Assembly (NCBI GenBank): GCA_011037195.1
Contig: JAAEAF010003335.1
Location: 1 to 64,000 of the forward strand
Length of the DNA: 64,000 nucleotides
From: Triatoma infestans
Lineage: Eukaryota; Arthropoda; Insecta; Hemiptera; Reduviidae
Direction: 5' to 3'
Shown here: in pieces, positions 59,501 through 64,000 of the stretch
How the letters are laid out: each line of letters starts with the position of its first letter
Position numbering within the stretch: position 1 is the stretch's first letter
Translations under genes and position numbers: made by a program
Notes under the pieces: model-generated
Seen by the model: the letters and a program-made list of their open reading frames with translations, nothing else
What the model was told of the DNA's origin: nothing
Database searches by the model: none

Positions 59501-60539
59501 TTATATTTCGATTATCTTGTGCCGGACAATTCAGAAGAAATAAAAATGTCTTTGGTTGACACTTCAGCGTTAATACAACATTCGATCACTATTTATGGGA
59601 TGCACCCAATATTCACTATTTCTCTTCTTAACATTCTTCTCCTTATAAGAGCTACAATTGTACTTCTCGTAAACATTATTGGTTTTGAGTGGAACAACCA
59701 TTCAATACTGACTAGCAAGCAGTGAAAGCAATTGGCCGATAATCGGCCAGTCTGCGCACCAACTACCAAATAAACAGTTTAGTTGGCCTAGTGTGCGAGG
59801 ATCCACTCCAACCAGACTAAACTATCAGCCGATTGTTTATTATTATTATTATTGAATCCGGGTGACTAATGGCTTGGGACCTAAGTAGTCTACCGGTCAA
59901 TCTGCTAGTTTAGTCTGAAATGTGCGCTAGCCCTTAGATGCAACCATTTTAATTGGCAAATTCAAAGGTGAAAACCTTCTACTGCACCGCTACCCATGAT
60001 ATTTACAGAAATACCTTTTGCGTTTAAACTATTGCAGTTTCCTGTACGGTTCGCTTTTGTTATGACCATCAACAAAGCACAAGGCCAATCACTTGAAGTA
60101 TGCGGATTAAATTTTGAAAACCCAGGCAAACCTTCCGCATTGTATATATATGCCCTAGAAGGCAGTACAATAAATATTGTGTATCAAAAAGCATTGCAAT
60201 AAGAAAAGTAATTTTTTCATTCGAAAAACATTACAATCAAAATATTATTTTTAACAAAATATATGCATTTTTTTTCTGTAAATTGTATTTCATTAAAATT
60301 TTTTTTTCAATTCACTCTTATTATTTTCCATTTCAATATAAATATTTTCTAATAAAATAAAGTAACGTTTTTACTTTCAAATATATATTAGGGGCCAGCA
60401 AAGTGGACCGGGTACAGCTAGTTTAAATATAAATTAACGATACAGAAATAGCAATTAAGTAGATAGGAATATGAAATTAGAGCAGTCTTTAAGGAAATAC
60501 AAAGCTAACATTGATGTTCTTTTGATTTCTCTAATTGAT
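47581..60539 (+). CDS. Unrecognised Lys-rich coiled-coil-like protein, copy 2
   Basis: Paralogue of the 33817 gene. Exon A is 47581-48045 (donor GTAAGT) and exon B is 55922-56413 to a TAG; the two-exon product is 318 residues. Differences from copy 1 include in-frame indels, and both frames are preserved. The intron hosts a complete Ty3/gypsy insertion. The TAG lies inside LINE sequence starting at 56384. Beyond the LINE, 57961-58060 resumes with AAT triplets and an in-frame charged sequence (KQDIKDKDHKGILTIG) ending at a GTAAGA donor, so the original exon appears split by the LINE. A further candidate exon in matching phase is 60463-60539 (MKLEQSLRKYKANIDVLLI, donor GTAAGG). Exons A and B are fairly well supported; the later exons are tentative. 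Function is unknown. Confidence 0.5.
48786..49037 (-). mobile_element. tRNA-derived SINE, copy 3 (full length)
   Basis: Minus-strand head: A-box-like TAGCCCAGTGGTAGCGCGC and B-box GGGTTCGAGCCC, Ala-like anticodon region, then the family body and an A-rich tail (T run at 48789-48799). It splits the word 'cctatcctaactct', whose uninterrupted form is at 47211-47225 in the neighbouring repeat. The flanks CCTAC/CCTAAC suggest a short target duplication. Confidence 0.8.
50069..50430 (-). repeat. gypsy-1 3' LTR
   Basis: 362 bp, nearly identical to 55385-55751. The inner edge lacks a clear polypurine tract. Confidence 0.92.
50478..51641 (-). pseudogene. gypsy-1 integrase
   Basis: The ORF at 51641-50661 has the second half of the zinc-binding domain (CLQCILNK) and the D,D,E core (VHIDHMGPF, IVTDRGSAFIS, ANGLVERVNRTV), then a C-terminal GPY-like region (ARYRGPMVI). 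The HxxxH half lies upstream in another frame, so two frameshifts lie between RNase H and integrase (51640-51800). An in-frame TGA at 50661-50663 precedes a 61-codon acidic/basic tail that ends at 50478 (KKPAYLEDYE), probably the native C-terminus. Confidence 0.85.
51754..55344 (-). CDS. gypsy-1 Gag-Pol (Gag, protease, RT, RNase H)
   Basis: A single ORF of 1196 residues starting MTTLGEIKWVDEAIKL. Residues about 1-105 form an unusual N-terminal region. A capsid-type Gag domain follows (WFISRDISTWDEFEKQF), then two CCHC knuckles (CFTCRKEGHISREC, CWTCGQTNHTSREC, about 397-432) and protease DSGA (about 480). RT follows with VIDYRRLNSQ and catalytic YLDD (about 870), then RNase H with HTDACMDG, KLELLAIVW and ITDCQAL (about 1015-1110). 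Gag and Pol are fused in one frame. The ORF ends prematurely at a frameshift near 51790, before the integrase. The element is thus close to intact but not functional as read. Confidence 0.9.
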   Translation of the reverse strand: MTTLGEIKWVDEAIKLSPFKDIKVFHKLAFGSEGDRKNRRRLREWEGFTFEEDTEISSKVQEVAETFTTDELSLIRGLLMLPGAESANDMANIIVKSLCDLTSLAQRQENCVLSEEEYSENDEKEDDYTGNVPGEKSQDILISALLKQNEKLIEALTTRGTNREFKIMPHFYRNIKDFTGKEPRHDALSWLRSLNSLAKIHGWPDSFKLKAARGSFVGPARNWFISRDISTWDEFEKQFNRTYLGVKAIGEQWKEMLERVQSRTEDVEDYFQEKVRMCKVLKLDFQALKMQVLEGLWSRELCDHLLGITHHDEDELHDSIIAYESVNRVRSERISKERIHKDQHPIKKERSHEHIGERKKSGWSVTKGVGQGSTSCTVSKNKLIEVNRSSDRERGILRCFTCRKEGHISRECPDAKPARECWTCGQTNHTSRECTKKKKGEQAMDKSRIGIVSSYFQPEVTKYIKRVEINGVHSVHGLFDSGAGECTLRKSAATTFGLHLIPANVILTGFGQEKQPVKVEEVAQLTLSIDGVIGTEIRVMVVPDDVQVYDLIIERSWIDQPHIAYCSMDGTLKIGYRDEDPFRELEIEPGLAIEKLTVRKTVTLPPLSFNLVDATAGNRQYQILVENNTDKRQDMDAGTILDNRCAEGAIDAVKSVGLTRPILETELNVEAEVTLADRDRLLNLVNIFKECFATTTAEIGLTNKTVMDIIEEPGSRPVQAKPYRTSRQEREVIANIVREWREAGIVSETKSTYASPVLLIKKKSGDYRLVIDYRRLNSQTVTQSFLIPNIDDQLEMLSGAKLFVTLDLAHGYLQVPLSEAAKEKTAFITPDERAQFERMIFGLKNAPYEFTRLMNKVLGSLRNGVVLCYLDDLLIPATSWEDMLGKLEQVLEALREAKLTLRLSKCHFGMKEIEYLGFTISAKGIRPSYRKTEAIRNYPQPQTCLEVRRFLGLVGFFRRFVPHFAARAQPLSQLTKKGFSFEWTERQQSSFEDLKQALTISPVLALYNPKAKTELHTDACMDGLAGMMLQQGEDGAMHPVYFVSKRTSETERNYHSSKLELLAIVWSTDRLRQFLIGVKFTTITDCQALVYLNSIKTKNPQACRWYGQLQEFNFDIKHRPGEKMQHIDALSRAVATTQDDAEVEPITGSVFTVITVENEVRMWQIKDEKLDLLRKILEKPEEARTAGENRLPKMLD
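55367..55379 (-). other. gypsy-1 primer-binding site (tRNA-Leu-like, offset)
   Basis: On the minus strand TCAGAAGTGGGAT, five bases inside the LTR, is complementary to the 3' region of tRNA-Leu(CAA) just inside its terminal bases. The five terminal bases themselves do not match. Confidence 0.5.
55385..55751 (-). repeat. gypsy-1 5' LTR
   Basis: 367 bp, TG...CA termini. The primer site follows inside. Confidence 0.92.
56384..57960 (-). mobile_element. LINE inserted in an exon of gene copy 2
   Basis: The minus strand has RT remnants: NISLLNTVYEVYPKIINNRL (57470), EEQSGFKK, then a CADDAIILQNNEEELQ block (57040). The C-terminal block follows at about 56880-56770. Frames are broken. Its 3' tail (AAG repeats on the minus strand) abuts AATAAT at 56378-56383, and its other end abuts AATAATAAT at 57961, fitting a short target duplication. 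The 3' end of the same LINE is at the same site in copy 1, so it was inserted before the locus duplicated. Confidence 0.65.
58290..60202 (+). pseudogene. Helitron Pif1-like helicase fragment
   Basis: ALAIASSDIAATLLDGGRTA, IIVWDECTVAHKKSLEALN and GNFRQKLPFIP match conserved helicase blocks (58290-58709). Decayed blocks follow to 59230. After the nested insertion, LLQFPVRFAFVMTINKAQGQ (60030-60090) and FENPGKPSALYIYA resume. The VACSR block normally found before GKPS is deleted. Several stops make it non-functional. Confidence 0.8.
59237..59933. mobile_element. 697-bp TIR element (PIF/Harbinger-like MITE)
   Basis: Terminal inverted repeats GGGCTAGCGCACA..CAGAC (about 21 bp, two mismatches) are flanked by the direct repeat TTA (59234-59236, 59934-59936). 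Subterminal inverted motifs (GTTTAGTCTGG; TCGGCCGAT) occur. No transposase is encoded. The 3-bp TTA duplication fits PIF/Harbinger. Removing it restores the helicase block order. Confidence 0.8.
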
Positions 60540-61640
60540 GTAAGGGAAAATATTTCGATCATGAAATTTTTGAAATTAGGTTGAACCACTGGAAACGCAC
60601 GTTTGACTATCTGTGATTATAAAAATAATGTTTCTTAGAAAAATGATCTGCAAGTTTATATATTATTAAGGGGTGGGGGGGATAAAAACGAAAAATCGCG
60701 GTAGCTCAAACTTAGTACCCATTTAGTAGGATATTAACACTTTTTTCAGTTTTATTTGAGACATTTTTCTGTGAAAATTATTCTTGTTAGTTTTTAGGAA
60801 AGGGTATGGCACTTTTTTTCTTAGATGTTATTTCGAAATATTTATATTATATTCTCTATGGCTTATTTAGATATCTTTTTTTGAAATTAGAAGTAGTCTT
60901 ATTTAAAATGTGTAATTGTGGGTATGCTGAAGCCAGTTGTACAGCTTCCTCAACTACCTCTGCACGCTCTATTAGTGCTGGTGGATGATACTCACAGAGA
61001 CGGACAATTAAATTAAATGGAATTTAAAGGTTAATGCCAGCTGGAAGTAGCTATATTATTCCTAAATTTCACAGAGCAGTTGGTCACGTTTGGGCATTTT
61101 ATCAATTAAATTGGAATAGAGTAGAATTTGAAGATTTACAATATGAAAGAAAAAGAAAAAAAATCTTTCTCTTTTAATTGAAACATTTAAAAAAAAAAAT
61201 AATTGGGAGGAATTTGTGGCATTTCAAATGTTATAATGTAGTTGGTTCAGTGTTTGTGGTGTACTCTATTTGGCCACAACATAATCACTTCTCTACCTAC
61301 CAATATTAAAGCTAGGTACTTATCTCTCCCCCAACCACCTCTATGTTAGGACAAATAGAATTTTTAGAAATTGGTCTCACTCTCATTGAGTGTGTCGTTA
61401 GATCAGCATAACACACAAATTGAGAATGAGGTAAAACGTTTCTCCGGGAAAATTCATTTAAGGGATGTTTTGGTGGAGGAAGGTGGGTTATGCTTTCCTC
61501 TACAGTGCTATTTTAATTTTCTATACGATTCTATAATCTATATAAGATAAAGAAAATTAAATATGTTGCCGAAAGATTCTAATCCAGGCCGCTACAAAGC
61601 ATTATCATTGCATTGGTAAGCAACAGTTACAATTAAATTG
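60540..61640. repeat. Diverged repeats downstream of gene copy 2
   Basis: Contains the second copy of the 20805-21150 repeat (60880-61150) and further dispersed-family sequence (61430-61640). No gene is supported beyond the tentative exon ending at 60539. Confidence 0.45.
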
Positions 61641-61829
61641 AGTTCGTTGGTGGATGGATAAATTTACTCTGTCAACAAAAAGAAGTGGAGATTATCATTT
61701 ACACTACTTAAATAACTTTATTATTTAATTAAATAGAATAAATTAAATGAAGAGTATAATGATAGTAATTAGCTTCACCTGATTTCCATAGTTAAAATAT
61801 TATATATATATGAAATATTAAAGTTAATG

Positions 61830-63260
61830 TATAACAAAAAATAATAAAGCGCTGAGCACAGACAGAATTACATCAGAATTTTTTAAGAATTCATCAGATA
61901 TTTTTTTGAATTTGCTATTAAATATTTTTAATACGTTTTTTTGATACTTCATTAATACTGAATAGCTTTAAAGGGTCCATTATTTTTCCCTTTTCAAAAA
62001 AGGAAATAAAGATATAGTCAGTAATTATAGAGAAATTTCTTTTAGTAATTCAATTGGGAAATTATACACGGGATTACTCCTAGAACGGTTAAGTGTATGG
62101 TCAGATAACATTTTAAATGAATTTCAGAACGGCTTTAGAAAGAATTTCTCAACAACTTTTCCTTGTAAACTTGGTGAAAATTATTAAGTATTCAAAGAAA
62201 TAAAATATGTGTTTCTTTTCATTGATTTTCCCAGCGCGTTTGACACGGTGGTTAGATATGCCTTAGTTTATAAACTCACACAGCTGGGAAATTCGACCAA
62301 AATATTGAATTCTTCACAAAAATTTGATGAGTGAAACCAAGAGTGCAGTTTGGTGTAAACAAGGATTAACTTTTTTTTTTTTACACAAAAGAGGTATAAA
62401 ACAAGGATGCTTATATTTGAGCCATTTACTGTTCTCCTTGTTCATAAACGACACTGAAGAACATTTAGAAGGTGAGGGGGGAATATAGGCAATGGAAGGG
62501 TGAAAATATTAGCTTATGCCGACGATATTGCAATATTAGCCTCGGAACCTCAAATGTGCAGCGTATGATTCTCAGTCTCGTAAAATATGTGAATAAGTGG
62601 AACTTAAAATTAAATTTAGAGAAGTCACAGATTATTATTTTTTGTAACGGAGGGAGACAATTAAAAAAGAAAAGTGGATCTACCGGAAGTAGGAAATTGA
62701 GGTAGTGAACCAATTTAAGTATAAGTATTACACCCAAAGTATCATTTCTTGAGAATCATAAAGAAAAGCTAAAAAAGTCAGTCTCCTTTAAATTTAGTTT
62801 CGAAGCCATTGATGGGGAGTAATTTAGTATCATTTGAGGCGATGTTAAGAATATTTTATATTGCTTGTCGGTCGATTATGTGCTATGGGGCCCAAGTATG
62901 GGGGAGGGAGAGTGGCAAGTTGTGGAAAAATTGTATAGATAAAATATTTAACAAATTATTTAGACTGCCAAACAATACACTCACAGCATTTATACGTACA
63001 GAGACGGGAAAAGAGCCGACATTACATTTAAAGTGAAACTTCACCATCAGTACATAATTAAGGTGTTAAACATGCCAAATTTCAGACTGCCAAGGAATAT
63101 TGAGATGGAAATGATTAAAAATACATGTTTTGGGTTCGCGAAATAAATTATTATATTTTGAAATTTAATTTGGGAGACACGTTAAACGTTCAAAGTATTC
63201 ACATATGGGTTGATAAATTACATTTGGTTAAGAATGCTTAAACAGAGCATTATAAAATAA
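61830..63260 (+). pseudogene. Non-LTR retrotransposon RT relic
   Basis: The plus strand, across several frames, shows GSIIFPFSKKGN, FQNGFRKNFST, FLFIDFPSAFDTVVRYAL, GIKQGC, then ILAYADDIAILASEP (YADD catalytic motif, 62510) and LKLNLEKSQIIIF. A C-terminal piece follows (LRIFYIACRSIMCYGAQVWG, 62845). Stops and frameshifts throughout. Confidence 0.7.
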
Positions 63261-63746
63261 TGTTTTTTGAGGATACTAATAACTGCAGCAGGTGTATGTT
63301 ACGTAAAGAATTATGTTATAGTATGGTCGTTAATTATTTACAAGTGTAAGAATTATATTTAAAGTTAGAGGAGAGTTATTGTATCTCGGCTACTCCCCGT
63401 TTCATGTAAGTGAAGATGAAAATGAATATTCTAGTGTCAAGTTTGCCATTCAAATGAAATTGAAGATTATACCATTTCCTTGTTGTATGTCGCAGATATA
63501 GAGAAGTAAGGTTGCAATTTTTAAAAATGAAAATATTGATAATTTTTTTTGCTGGACTAATTAAATGGGAGTAACTGGAAGTTGTTGGCTAGAAGTGCAT
63601 TGGACCTTAGTACTAGATCATTACATTATCAATATTTCGTTTTGAAAGTAATGTAATAATAGATAGTGTTTTACTAATAGTGTTTTAATTAATAAATAAA
63701 TATAAAAAAGGTATACATTGATTCATACATCGGTGGGAAACCAGTG

Positions 63747-63908
63747 TATGAACTAAATTTGCTTTGTCCAAGTCTATCTTATCACACTGTTTAGACAAAA
63801 ACATCCTGATGATACACGAACGCTTGAAACCGGTCGATGACCACAATAAGAGGCAGGCTATAACGGAAAATATCTCTGATGCTTTCCAGCTTTGCGGAAC
63901 CAACCAAA
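63747..63908 (+). mobile_element. Solo Penelope-like terminal repeat
   Basis: Same family as 46459-46622. It keeps CTGATGA (63806-63812, the canonical hammerhead sequence) and GAAACCGGTCGATGACCAC, with the stem decayed. It ends with the GCTTTCCAGCTTTGCGGAAC tail. Confidence 0.6.
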
Positions 63909-64000
63909 TCATAACAAAATAAAATAGTCTTTAGAGGAAAGCATAACCCCACTTTTCCCACAAAGCACTTTCGCGGAGAAATGTTCCAAATAAAGATTGA

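Larger units (their letters stand above)
58157..60421 (+). mobile_element. Helitron relic (internally deleted)
   Basis: Starts TCTATATATATAAAAATGAATG and ends GGTACAGCTAG, both typical Helitron termini, inserted between A (58156) and T (60422) as expected. It contains only the Pif1-type helicase portion of RepHel; the Rep (HUH) part and the Walker A region are absent. A TIR element (59237-59933) is nested in the helicase. It lies in an inferred intron of unknown-gene copy 2. Confidence 0.85.

Overview
The window looks like nuclear DNA from an insect. It is strongly AT-rich, has GT-AG introns, carries a zinc-finger protein with a ZAD domain (an arthropod-type module), and is loaded with insect-type transposable elements (Ty3/gypsy, Jockey-like and other LINEs, a Helitron relic, a tRNA-derived SINE, Penelope-like terminal repeats). 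The order or species cannot be fixed from the sequence.

Layout. 1-8,578: an LSM12 homologue on the minus strand (five exons, 358-7958) and a 620-bp head-to-head promoter. 8,579-14,494: a ZAD/C2H2 zinc-finger gene on the plus strand (eight exons to a TGA at 13155). Its reading frame stays open past the TGA, across a further intron, to a second stop at 14494. 14,495-22,426: mostly gene-free, with LINE relics. 22,427-28,079: a decayed Ty3/gypsy element with 185-bp LTRs. 28,080-33,800: diverged repeats. 33,800-61,000: a locus in which an unrecognised Lys-rich, coiled-coil-like gene exists in two copies (33817-36286; 47581 onward to about 60539) plus a broken fragment (46911-47030). Many transposons have been inserted between and into the copies. 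61,000-64,000: a LINE relic and a Penelope-like repeat.

The history can be read from nested insertions. A LINE split a coding exon of the unknown gene before the locus duplicated. Later a Ty3/gypsy element (50069-55751) entered the intron of copy 2, and copy 1 preserves the exact empty site. A Helitron sits in a later intron of copy 2 and itself holds a 697-bp TIR element. Two sequence-unrelated fold-back insertions (36741-37172 and 44592-44910) share 12-13 bp target duplications, a 33-34 nt tail on one arm, and a hammerhead-like CTGAAGA...GAAAC core. This architecture points to Penelope-like element termini.

The most interesting items are the candidate stop-codon readthrough in the zinc-finger gene, the duplicated orphan gene, and the hammerhead-bearing fold-backs.
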